In this document: piece after piece, positions 35,408-45,565 of the stretch | Position numbering within the stretch: position 1 is the stretch's first letter | Layout of the letters: each line of letters begins with the position of its first letter | NCBI GenBank assembly: GCA_003615045.1 | Contig: ML014137.1 | Location: 1 to 64,000, forward strand | From: Caulochytrium protostelioides | Lineage: Eukaryota; Chytridiomycota; Caulochytriomycetes; Caulochytriales; Caulochytriaceae | Length of the DNA stretch: 64,000 nucleotides | Reading direction: 5' to 3' | The notes under the pieces: generated by a model | What the model saw: only the letters and a program-made list of their open reading frames with translations | What the model was told of the DNA's origin: nothing | The model's database searches: none | Made by a program: the position numbers and the translations under genes

Positions 35408-37138
35408 ATGACGGCGATGCGCGCCATCTCCCCGCTGCCGTCGATCCGGCCGAGGCCGGCCGCAGGCGATCCGGGCGCTGCGGGCCCGACGGCCGAGACC
35501 GAAGCCGCCGCGGCGCCCGTGACGCCGGCCGCCGCGGCGCGCCTCGACCGCCTGCAGGAGGTCGTGGCCGTGGATCTGCTCACGCGCGGCCAGGTCCGGT
35601 CGTTCGAATGGCTGCTCTCGCTATGGCACGTGTGCCCGACGGCCATCACGCACCCGCGGTTCCCCGAGATCGTCGCGATCAGCCAGCTGCTGCTGCCGCA
35701 CGAGCCCCTCAGCAGCCCCGCCAACCTCGCCCTCCAGGCGCGCGGCCTCGATACCCTCATCGACATGGGCCTGCGCGAGCCCGCCCACCAGCTCTACCGC
35801 CAGCTGTGGATCGCCGTCATGGCCCCCCACGACGCGGCCGACGCCGAGGGCACCCCGAGCGCGCGGCGCTCCACGGCGTCCGTGCCCGGTGAGGCCGCCG
35901 CCGCCGACGGGGTGCCGCCGCCGCCGCCGCCGCCGCCGCCGCCCGTGGCCCGCTCGGATGCGAAACTTCGCAAGCGCGTGGCGGACGCTCTGATCGCGCT
36001 CGCGCCGCCGACCGAGGCCGGCGGGCAAGCCATTCTGGCGGTGCTGAACGAGAGCCGCGCCGCCCTCGCGCGCGAAGCGGCGGTGCTGCCTGCGGACGCG
36101 TTCCACCGGCACCTCGCAAGTCTCGCCCTCACCGCGTACCACGTGGTCCGCCGGCTCACGAGCACCTACCGCGCCGAGGGCCAGCTCGAGCGCGTGCCGC
36201 CGCTGTGGCGGGACTGGCTCGAGCAGTACGCGGCGCTCGTGGACGACGACGACATCCGTCCGGCCTTCCTCGAAGCCTTCTGGCAGCTCGCCGAGTACCA
36301 CGACGAGCAGCGCGACGTCACCGCCACGCTCGCCCAGCTCGACCGCATCGCCGCCGCCCTCGACGCGCATGTCTGGCCCTACATTGCCACCGCGCTGTCG
36401 CTGTGGCGCGACCTGTGCCTGTTTCAGGCGAAGCACCACGTGTCGCTTTTCGAGATGACGCCCTCCGCCACTGTCCACCCGCCGACGGCGCCTCTTCAGC
36501 AGGTCGCCGATCCCGCCGCTGCCACGGATGCCAGCGGCAAAAACGGCGGCGCGGCCACGGCGGCGGCGGCGCCTTCGCCGTTCGTGGCCGAGGCGACCGC
36601 GCTGATCGAGCGCACCCAGCAGCTACTGGCGCAGCTCGCCGAGGCCCAGCACGCCGAAGCCGCCGCCGCCGCCGCCGCCACGGGCGATCCCGACGCCGCC
36701 TCGGCCGGCGGCTTGGTGCCCGGCCTCGCGGCGGCCCCGGCGGCGGCGGCCGGCAGCGCGCACGCGTCGCGGCCGTACGGCCCGCGGGCGCTCGAGGAGC
36801 GCGCGCGCCAGCGCTGGGCCGCGCTCTGCGTGCGGCTCGGCCGCTGGGCCGACGCGGAGCGCATCCTGGCCGCGGAGCTCGCGGCGCTGGTCGCGCCGCC
36901 GCGGGCGGCGACGTCCGCCGACCGCCCCGCGACGCCGCGGCCGGCGCCGACACGGGACGAGGCGCGGCGGCAGGAGCAGATCCGGCTGCAGCTGGCGTGG
37001 GTGCGGACGCAGCTGACGCTGGTGGCGTTCCGGCAGAGCGTGGGGGCGTTCTCGACGGACCCGCGACCGCTGATGGCGTGGAAGATGAACGGGTCGGGCC
37101 CGCTGGCCGCGGCCACGGCGCGCGCCGCTCTTGGCTGA
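35408..37138 (+). CDS. Alpha-helical (TPR/solenoid-like) orphan protein, 576 residues
   Basis: The ATG at 35408 (CCGCCATGA context) is the first in frame; the longer frame from 35288 begins with GTG. The protein is predicted all-helical with Leu/Ala/Arg/Trp-rich amphipathic helices: a VRSFEWLLSLWHVCPTAI segment and a GLREPAHQLYRQLWIAVM segment near residues 65-140, a ten-proline run around 175, then LPPLWRDWLEQYAALVDDDD-like helices around 260-340. A C-terminal helical pair (WAALCVRLGRWADAERILA) resembles a TPR hairpin. Ala-rich linkers separate the blocks. I do not recognise a family; a PPR/TPR-type or ciliary solenoid protein is possible. It is convergent with the coiled-coil gene, 283 bp apart across an A-rich tract. 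Confidence 0.65.
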   Translation: MTAMRAISPLPSIRPRPAAGDPGAAGPTAETEAAAAPVTPAAAARLDRLQEVVAVDLLTRGQVRSFEWLLSLWHVCPTAITHPRFPEIVAISQLLLPHEPLSSPANLALQARGLDTLIDMGLREPAHQLYRQLWIAVMAPHDAADAEGTPSARRSTASVPGEAAAADGVPPPPPPPPPPVARSDAKLRKRVADALIALAPPTEAGGQAILAVLNESRAALAREAAVLPADAFHRHLASLALTAYHVVRRLTSTYRAEGQLERVPPLWRDWLEQYAALVDDDDIRPAFLEAFWQLAEYHDEQRDVTATLAQLDRIAAALDAHVWPYIATALSLWRDLCLFQAKHHVSLFEMTPSATVHPPTAPLQQVADPAAATDASGKNGGAATAAAAPSPFVAEATALIERTQQLLAQLAEAQHAEAAAAAAATGDPDAASAGGLVPGLAAAPAAAAGSAHASRPYGPRALEERARQRWAALCVRLGRWADAERILAAELAALVAPPRAATSADRPATPRPAPTRDEARRQEQIRLQLAWVRTQLTLVAFRQSVGAFSTDPRPLMAWKMNGSGPLAAATARAALG

Positions 37139-37421
37139 ACGGGATGTTGCTGGTCGCGAAGGACGGGCGCGCCATGACCCTTAACTCGGCGTGTCGCCGG
37201 TATGGGAGATGGGGAAAATGCATTTAAACAAAAAGGGGGCATGGACAGCATGAGCTAAGAAAACGTCGCTTGAACGGAAAAAAAAAAGAAAAGGCAGGCA
37301 TGATGCGACGGGACATGGTCTCACGTCAACCCGAGAACGAGCCATGGGGTGCATGACCCATCCGCAGGTTGGCCCTGATGGCCAGCAAGGTCTCGCCGGC
37401 GCCACTTGGTGGGTGCGACGG

Positions 37422-40132
37422 CTATCGCGTGGAGGTGGTCGATGCTGACGTTGACATCGAACGGGGTCTGGATGCTTTTGTCGGGGGTGACGACGATGCC
37501 GGTTCTGGTGTCGACGATGCCGGTTCTGGTGTCGACGACGCCGATGACAACGACAACGGCGCGGGATGGGTCGATGGTTCGGCTTCTTTGGGGTCAGGCG
37601 GGGCATCCGTCGGGGCGTCCGTCGCCATCGGCCCGCCGAGCAGGTTCTCCAGATACTGGGTCTTGCGGCGCTCCATCTCGAGCAGCAGCTGGACATGCTC
37701 CTGCTGCTGGACTGCATACGCGAGCCCCGTGTCCATCTGGGCCTGGAGCGTCCGCACCGTCGCCTGGAGGGACCCGAGCTCCTTGGCTTTGCGGCTGAGC
37801 TGCGTCTTGAGTTCTTCAATCTGGTGGATGTAGACGGCCTGATTCTGCGTCGCCTGCTGGAACAGGATGCTGTTGCCCATCTTGGCGAGATCGAGCGTCT
37901 TCTTGGCCTGCGTCAGCTCGGTCGCGAGGTCGACGCCGGGCACGTCGGTCTGGCACCCGCGGTCCGCCGTGTCGGGGCGCCGCTCGACGGCGGCGCGGGC
38001 CCGCGCCTCCAGCGCTTCCAGAAGCTGCTGCTTTTCGTCCCACAGGTCTTTGTTCTCCGCCAACGTCTCGTCGAGCGCGTTCTGCAGCTGCAGCACGTGG
38101 TGCTTGGCCATCGCCATCTCGTTTTCCGTTGCGTGCATCGACATCTGCAGCCCGAGATTCGCGGCCTGAGCGTCGTCCAGCGCCTCGCGGGCCTTCGCGA
38201 GATCGGCTGCATCGACCTCCGCCTGCGTCTCGAGCGCGCTGATCGCTTCATAGCAGTCCTCGGTATCCTTGGCGTCCTGCGCGTGCTGCGCGTGCGCCGC
38301 GCGAGCGGCTTGCTCCAGCGTCTGGATCCGCGACTGCAGCTGCCGCGTTTCGGTCAGCAGCGCCGCTTCGCGGTCGACCGCTTCCGCCAGCGCCGCCTCG
38401 ATCTGCGCCATCTGCGTCTGCGCCGCGGCCGCGTCGCGCGCGAGCGCGTCCCGGGCCTGCGCGGCCGTGTCCCGCTCGGCGGTGCGGGCCGCCAGCTGCG
38501 CCGCTTGCGTCGCATCCCGGTCCTCGGCTGACCGCTGCTGCGCCTCGAACGCCGCGCGGTCGGCCCGCGCGGCGGCCTCGAGGGCATCGATGCGCCGGAC
38601 CGCGGCGTCCACGTCGGCCTGCAACGTCTCCCGCGCGGCCGTGGCCGCCGCCAGCTGCGCCGCGAGCCGGTCGCGGTCGGCGCACTGCGCCGCCTGCTGG
38701 TCCGCCTGCTGCGCCAGCCGCGCCGACTGAGCCTGGATCGTGGCGGCGGCCTGCGCGGCGTCGCGCTCGAGCGCAGCCACCTGCGCGACGGCGTCCGCCG
38801 ACTGCGCCGCGCCGCGGGCGTGCACGTCGTGCTGCACCTGCAGCGCGGCCATCGCCGCTTCGAGCGACGCCATGCGCGCGGCGGCTGCTTCGGACGCCGC
38901 GCGGTACGCGTCGCGCTCGCGCGTCACGGCCATCAGCTCGGCTCGGGTGGCCTCCAGCGCCGCGCGCGACGGCGACGGCGACCGTGACGACCGCTCCGGC
39001 GCCAGCGCTTCGCTGCGTTCGGCGGCCACAGCCGCCTCGGGGGCATCGGCGCCGGCGGAGGCGGTCTCCCGCAGCGCCGTCTCCAGGGCCGCGATCTGCG
39101 CATCGCGGTCGTCGGCCGCCATCGTCTTGACCTCGAGCGCATACTGCAGCGCTTCGAGCTGATGCCGCAGCGCTGCGCGGTCCTGCAGCAGCGCGTCGCG
39201 CGCGGCGGCGTCGGCGTCGGCGTCGGTGGCGTCCGCGCCGTCGACGGACGGCAGCGCATCCACCTGGGCTTCCAGCAGAAGGATGCGCCGCACGTGGTCC
39301 TCGATCTGCTCGCGGGCGGCCGTCAGCGCCGCCGCGTCGTGAGCACGCGCCGCCTGCAGCGCCGCGAGCTGCGCGTCGGCGTCCGCAAGCGACGCCGCCG
39401 TCACGGCCGTCTGCGTGGCGTGGTCACGCCGTGCGCGCGGCGCCGTCGAGGGCGCCGTCACGCTGAGCGGTCGCGCGCGGCTGGCGGCCGCGGTCCCGGT
39501 CCCAGTCTGGGCGGGCGGCACGGCAGCCGCCGCTGGCGGCGCGCCGAGCTTCGGCTTCTTGGCCGCGGGGTGCGCCGCCGCAGCGGCGGCCGTCGCGAGT
39601 TTCGGCGCCGGCAGGTTCGGGTTCTGGGTCGCGAGCGGCGCCCGCGGCACGGCGGCTTTCGCCGCAGGCGCGTCGCCGCTCAGCGCCAGCGTTTTCGAGC
39701 GCGTCCGCGACGACGCGGGCGGCAGGTTCTGCGCCTCCTTCGACCCGCGATGGCGCTATCGACGGCGTGACGATGCAGAGACGGCAAAGGAACGACGATC
39801 CAAGGAGACCACGGGGTCCATCACATCACATCACAAACAACGCAGATGTCACCAAACCCACGCATCGCAGAGGGGACCATCGCGTATCAACGGGGTGAGT
39901 TCATTCTGTTCATTCTGCTCATGCATCAGCAGCTGAATGCGCATGCTTCGCACGCCGCCGTCAGAGTCGGTCCTCAGGGGAGTCAACCCACCTTTTGTTC
40001 TTTCCAAAGCGCCAGCTTTTGCTGCATCGTCATACCGGCTTCGGCCATGGCGGCGGCGGCGCCCACGGCCGTCGAAGAAGGCGTGGCGTCCGTCGGCGGC
40101 GCCGTCGTGTCCGCGTAGACAGGAAACGGCAT
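37422..40132 (-). CDS. Long Ala-rich coiled-coil protein with LC8-type motifs (two exons)
   Basis: Proposed exons on the minus strand are 40132-39992 and 39755-37422. The 236-bp intron has a GTGGGT donor at 39991 and a TAG acceptor at 39758-39756, giving ~824 residues in phase 0. The splice is inferred: the main frame has no ATG before its upstream stop, which is that acceptor TAG, while the proposed first exon ends MTMQQKLALWKEQK directly before a donor. The start could be 40132 or 40048 (GCCGCCATGG context). Residues ~165-750 form an almost continuous coiled coil rich in Ala, Gln, Asp and Arg. ATQTA precedes it and GCQTDV lies in its last third; both look like dynein light chain LC8 binding motifs. 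A TPEPASS repeat closes the protein. A role at the microtubule-organising centre or cytoskeleton is plausible but not shown. Confidence 0.7.
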
Positions 40133-40418
40133 CCCCCGCGGCGCCCTGCCCCCGCAGTCTCTAAAGGGGAGGAGGCCCGCAAGCGCGGATCGAAGCCCCA
40201 ACGCCGGACGACGGGTATGCGCCGCAGGAGCCGCTGGAGCCGCTGCAACTGCGGGACTCGCCGTCGCCACGTTGTGCGGCAGGAGCGCCGTCCGTCACGT
40301 CCGTCCTGCAGCGGAGGCGGGGCTGCGGCGGAAGTCACCGAGTGGCCGCGGCGGCCGAAACAGGCCGACCAGGGTGCACGGACGCGCCACAGGCTGTCAC
40401 GACGGTGACGGTGACGGT

Positions 40419-40452
<34 letters not shown>

Positions 40453-41272
40453 ACGGCAGTGGTACCAGCGGCGGCGGATGCGGAAGCGCAGCGGCAGCCG
40501 TTCAATGAATTAAGTGGTCGGCGGGGGTCTCATCCAGGGGTTCTGAGGAGAGGTGGATAAAGTCGGAGCCGACGGATCTAGCGGATCAGCGACGTCGTGG
40601 TGTCGTGGCAGAGTGTCGGAGTTTGCGTTCACGCCGAGGATCATCAGCACGAGAGAACGACGACGACGACGACCTACCGCACCCCCGCCCGTCACGCCGC
40701 AAGCACGCCTGGCCGGTCGACCCAGACCCGGAAAAGGACAGCAGCAGCCGAGAGAAAAGACCGACACCCGTCGCCGTCGCCACATCGGGCCGATCCGGTC
40801 GGTGCGGATCGGATACGACGGCGTGGTGCGCCGGGCGCAGGCGCAACGATCGCGTCGACGGCACCGTCGGACGCCGCCGTCGCCGGCCAACGGCGGGTGG
40901 CGCGACGGCGTGCTTTTGGTGGTCTTTTGCCGCTTCGAGACGGCGGCGATGGCGGCGGCGGTGGCGGCGGCGCGGGCGGCGGCGGCGGCGGCCGGACGCG
41001 CCGCCACCTCGGACGCGCCCCAAGCACGCGCCCGCGGCCGCCTATAGGACCGGCGACGCCGCCGGCGCCGGCGGACCCTTGACCCGACGCGGTCCGGGCC
41101 GCATGCACGATCGGCACGCCCGTCCAGCGGCGTCCACGCAGGCAGCGACACGGCCCGCAGGCCGCCGCGGGACCGGACGACGTCGGGAGCGGTATCCACG
41201 CCGCGTCCTCCGGCACCGTCCCGCCGCTGCCGCTGCTCGTTGCCGCTCGCTGCCGCTTGCGCGCCGCTCCCG
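40133..41272. promoter_or_regulatory. Divergent intergenic region between coiled-coil and DONSON-like genes
   Basis: 1.1 kb. It contains a GACGGT/GACGGC hexamer array at 40401-40455. A relatively AT-rich segment at ~40500-40560 (TTCAATGAATTAAGTGG) may be a core promoter. Overlapping frames are shadows of GC-rich DNA. Confidence 0.4.
40401..40455. repeat. Hexanucleotide array GACGG(T/C)
   Basis: Three GACGGT units are followed by about five GACGGC units, ending GACGACGG. It is uninterrupted and in the shared upstream region of two divergent genes. Confidence 0.9.
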
Positions 41273-41457
41273 ATGCTGCCGCCGCCGCCGATCGCGGCGT
41301 CGTCGGCCGGAGACCCCACGGCGCCCCCGCGGCCCTGGACGCCGAGCCCGTCGGCGCCCGACGGCGCCGTCCCGCCGCCGGTCCGTGCCGCCGACGGCCG
41401 CCCGTATGCGGCCTCCCCGACCGGCGCCCGCGACGCCAACCACCACCACCACCACGT

Positions 41458-41489
<32 letters not shown>

Positions 41490-44134
41490 GGCTGCCCGCG
41501 TCGCAGCCTTATGCCGCGCATCCTCCCGTCCACGCGTACGGTCCGCCCCACGCGTACCACGCTGCCCCGCCGGCTCATTCCGGCGCCCATGGCGGCCACT
41601 GGCCCATGACCACGGCCGCCTCGCCGCCCGCGGCCTCCGCCGCGCCCCTGGCCATGGCCGCGCCGGGCCCCGCCGCCGGATCGATGCCGCCGACATCGGG
41701 CGGCGGCTACGGCGCCCGCGGTCCGGTGCCGATGCCGCTGCGAGCAACGCCGCCGCCATTGCCGGTACCGCTGCCGATCCCGCGGCCGGTGGCGTCGGCG
41801 CCGGCCGCATCGCCCTCCGCGCCCGCCGGCGCGCCGTACCACCGCCCGCCTTCCCTCTACCACCCGCCGCACCCGCCGTCGCACCACGGCGCCCACCCGC
41901 ACCACCCGCCGCTTCCGCCGACGCACCACGGCTACCTGCCGCACGGCCTTGCGAGCCCCGACCCGGCGTCGCGCGCCGCGCCGCCGCCGACGCCGCCGCC
42001 GGCGCCGATCCCGCTCGCCCACCCGCCAGCGCCGATCCCTCGCGGGCACGCGCTGGCGCGCCCGTCGGCCGCGAGCGCCACATCGCCGTCGGCGCATGCG
42101 CCGGCCGCGGCGCCACCGGCGGGCGCCGCGACGGGCGCGGACGCGGACGCAGTGACGGCGCCGCCCAACGGCTCCAAGAAACCGCTGCTGCTCTTCCGCA
42201 AGGGCGCGCGCGCCGGGCAGCCGCGCGCCAATCCGTTCTCAGCGCTCGCGTCGCTCGACCAGGCCGCCGGCCCGCCCGCCGCCGGCAGCGCCGCCACAAG
42301 CAGCGCCGCCACGGGCGCCGCCGGCGCGGCGCGGCCGGCGCTCGCCCGCACCGCATCTGGCGGCGCGCGCTCGCGCCTCCGCATGGACCAGATCCCCGAG
42401 GCCGTCGCGGCGCGCATCATGCCGTCGTTCAGCACGCGGCCGTTCCCCCCGCCGGCCGCGGGGGCCGCCGCCGTCGCCGCCGCCGCCACTGCCACGCCCC
42501 ACGCGCCGCGCCACGGCGAGCCGGCCGCCGCGCGCCGCGGCGGCGGCGGCGGCGGCGGCGGCGAAGTTACAAACCCGTCGCGCCTCTTCCAGGTGCTGCA
42601 GAAGAAACGGCAGGACCGCGCGGACTTCACGCCCGAAACGCACCGCGCGCTGCTCAAGCTGCTGACGCAGTCGGCGCCGCCGTCGGCGGCGGCTGCGGCG
42701 GCGGCCAAGCGGCCGCTCGAGCCGGACGCCGCGGCCCGGCCCGGCGTCGCGGTCAAGCGCCGCGCGCCCGCGGCCGCCGCCGCCGCGGCTCCGGACGACG
42801 GCCTTGCCCCGGCGAAGGGCGGTTCCCCCGGCTCGCCGCGGCACTCCCAGGGCCTCGCGAACAGCCCGCCACGCCGGCCGCGCGGGCTCAGCAGCGCCGA
42901 CGGCGCGCCCGCCGCGGCGACGGCGCCCGCGGCGACGGTGCCCTCCAGCATGAGCCTCCACGAGATCCTCCAGGCCGACTACAGCGTGCGCACGCATCTG
43001 ACGTTCACGACGACGACGTCCGGGCCGGTGGATCTGGCGCTGCCGTTCGCGACGTCGGCGGCCACCGCGGCGGCGGCGGCGCGGCCGACGGACGCGAGCC
43101 TGGCGTGGTTCCAGTTCCCGCTCGCGCGGCCGGCGCCGGCGTCGACGGCGATCATGACGGGCGTGTTCGAGAAGCTCGACCGCGGCGACCCGCTCAAGCC
43201 CTACGAGCAGACCGAGCTCGACTACTTCCGCGAGCAGGCGGCGCTCTTCCAGGGCGCGCTCAGCCACGCCGTCACGCAGTTCCTCCACTTCTCGGTCGCG
43301 TCCAACAAGCCGCCGCCCAAGCCCATCTACTACATCAACCAGACGTTCGCCGCGCTGTTCTACTACGACCTGGGCAGCACGGCGACGCTCGCGATGTCGG
43401 CGCGGCCGATCGTGCGGCTGGGCCCGATGTCGCCGGGCCTCGTCGGCCGCCTGCTCGAGTCGGGCGTGCCGGTGCATGCGTCGCCGAGCTGCGATGCCGC
43501 GACCCTGCCGCGGGACGCCGACGCGACGCGCGCCGCCCGCATCGTCTTTGTCCAGGGCCGCGACGCGACCCGCGCCCTGCTGGCGTTCCTGCTCTCGTGG
43601 CGCGACCCGCGCCTCACGCGCCACATGGCGGGCCCGCCGACGCTCATCGCGGGCAAACCGTTCCTCCACGCGAGCGTCGTGCAGGCCGCGCTGGCGCGCT
43701 CGGCGCCGCGGCGGTTCCTCGGCGCGCGCGACAGCGCCACGACGGGGGCGGCGGCGACGGCGGCGGCAGCGGTCGATGCCGTCGCCACGGCGGACGACGG
43801 CGGGACCGCGCCCGCCGCCGCCGCCGCCGCGAGGCATGAAACGGTGCACACGCTCGAGCTCGCCGGCTACTTTACGCCCGCGGCGGTGCAGAGTCTCTGC
43901 GAAACGGTGAGCCGCGCGCATCCGGACGTGACGGTGCATCTGCGGTCGCACCGCGTGAGCCGCGGGCTGAACCCGCTGCAGGCGCTGCGCAAGAGCGGCG
44001 ATCCCGGGGCCGCTGCGCATCCCGCGCCGTCGACGCGCGCGAGCCGCGTCGATGAGACGCTGGCCGCCGTCTACTTCCGCGGCGGCCGGCCGGTGCGCAC
44101 CGCCGCCGTCGCCGAGAGCGCGGAGTGGGACTAG
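41273..44134 (+). CDS. DONSON: DONSON-like replication protein
   Basis: 953 residues from the ATG at 41273; an upstream TTG at 41240 is not used. Residues 1-520 are disordered and Pro/His/Ala-rich, with a His5 run, Pro10 and a Gly8 run. From ~562 to ~935 the sequence follows the conserved core of the protein downstream neighbour of Son: LHEILQADYSVRTHLTFTT matches the family's WSLKTRLLFTSS start, IYYINQTFAALFYYDLGS matches FYVCTYQFTVLFRAAG, ESGVPVHAS corresponds to EGIEFSLP, IVFVQGRDATRALLAFLL matches VVLVKGINTFTLLNFL, and PPTLIAGKPFLHA then HTLELAGYFTPAAVQSL match PPTLLSPVAFRGA and LEITGPIMPHSL. DONSON helps assemble the CMG helicase and stabilises replication forks in animals and plants. 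The order and spacing of blocks make the call fairly secure, though identity is low. Confidence 0.8.
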
Positions 44135-44611
44135 TCGCTTTATGCCGAGGCGATCCGACGGCCTTCCGATGTCCCGCGACATGCCTGGCGGATCCTGTAT
44201 GATTTTGATAGATACCATCACTGACACGCGGCAAGCGTTGCGCCGACCGCCTCGGCGAGGAGCGTCGCCGGGCGTCGCGTTGGGGGACCGAGGGCGGCTG
44301 ATCGGGGGCCCGTGGACTCTGGTTCACCCGCCACCGCGCGACGCATGCGCATCGCGCCGAGCAGCCGCGGTCGGAGACCCCCTTAAGCGCGCTCCTCGGC
44401 CGCGGCCGCAGCATCCCGCCGCTGTCGCCTGTCGTCGCGCGCACGCGGCCGCCCTGGACCATACTGTGGCATCGTGGCGCCCCTCCTGCCGTCGCGGCAT
44501 GACCGCGAGCCCGTGACCGCGGCGGCGATCGGCACGCGGGCGCGGCGCGGCGCTCTCGGGCGCGATGGCGCCCCCCGCATCTCCGCTCGTCCCGGCCTTT
44601 CGCTTTTGTGG

Positions 44612-44642
<31 letters not shown>

Positions 44643-45565
44643 CGTCACAACAAACGGCGACCGCGCCGCCGCCGCCGCCGCCGCCGCCGTGACCGCCGCC
44701 CACGGCTGCCCCGGGCGACCACTCGTGGCGGTCGCGTCCCGCGTCGCCGCCGCCGGCCGCGAGCGCCGGTCGCACGCGCCACGTGCGGGACCACGTGCGC
44801 GATGGTATCGTCGTCGCCGCAGGAGACGCGCGGTGCCCGCCACGGCACGCGGCGGCAGCGGTGGTGCTCGCGCGGCACTTGGTTGCTTTTCGCAGGGCGG
44901 CGGGACTGGGGCGGGCGTCCGCGGCGATCGGCAAGGCCTCGCCCCCCGGCGACCGTCCGCCCCGCGTGGACCCGATCCCCGACGCGCGCGGCTACGAATG
45001 AGCCATGCCGCGCCATACGTGATCCGCTTTTCGTGCTTGCTGCGCTTTCTTGCTGCGTTTCTTCGCTGCGTTTCTTCGCTGCGCTTCATTGCTGCGCTTC
45101 ATTGCTCCCCTGCCTTCGGCTGATCGTGTCGTCGCCGCTTCCGTTCCTCCCGCCGGCCATCGTGCATCCGGCACGCGCTCCGGTCCTCCACCGGGTCGGG
45201 CTTGTCTGCTCCTGGCCGCGACCGCGTCAGCCGCGGCGATCGCCGACCACGTGGCCCGCCGCCTTCCCGCTGGACGCTGCTGGGTCGCGCCTGCTGCTGG
45301 CCCTGCCGCCGCCCGGGGGCGCCACCCCATCCCCCCATCGACCCGCCGCACGCATCCCCGCGTCGTCGCCGCGATCACCGACCACTCACCGACGGTCGCG
45401 ACGGGACCGGCCTCGGGCGTTCCTCCCCACGACTGCCGACGTCGCCGCCCGATCGTGAGCGACGCGCCCCGCGCGGGCGGCGCTTAACCCGCGGGACCGC
45501 CGACGGCGCTGACGGCGGCACCGGCTTCATCGACGTCGGCCCGCGCCGCCGCCGCCGCCGCTGCC
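44135..45565. other. Intergenic region upstream of the PAK kinase
   Basis: 1.4 kb with no supported gene. It holds GGCGGC/CCGCCG trinucleotide runs (~44605-44695) and five 13-bp tandem units at 45039-45103. Sequence around 44190-44225 (TGTATGATTTTGATAGATACC) may carry the DONSON-like gene's 3' end signals. Confidence 0.45.
45039..45103. repeat. Five tandem 13-bp units upstream of PAK
   Basis: Units: GCTGCGCTTTCTT, twice GCTGCGTTTCTTC, twice GCTGCGCTTCATT, head to tail with no gap. The array sits ~460 bp before the PAK ATG. The pyrimidine-rich strand is the coding strand of PAK. Confidence 0.9.

Noticed and set aside
42239-44227. 662-codon open frame antisense to the DONSON-like gene
   Set aside because: Its peptide is His/Arg/Gly-rich shadow sequence of a GC-rich coding strand and has no domain, whereas the sense frame carries conserved blocks.
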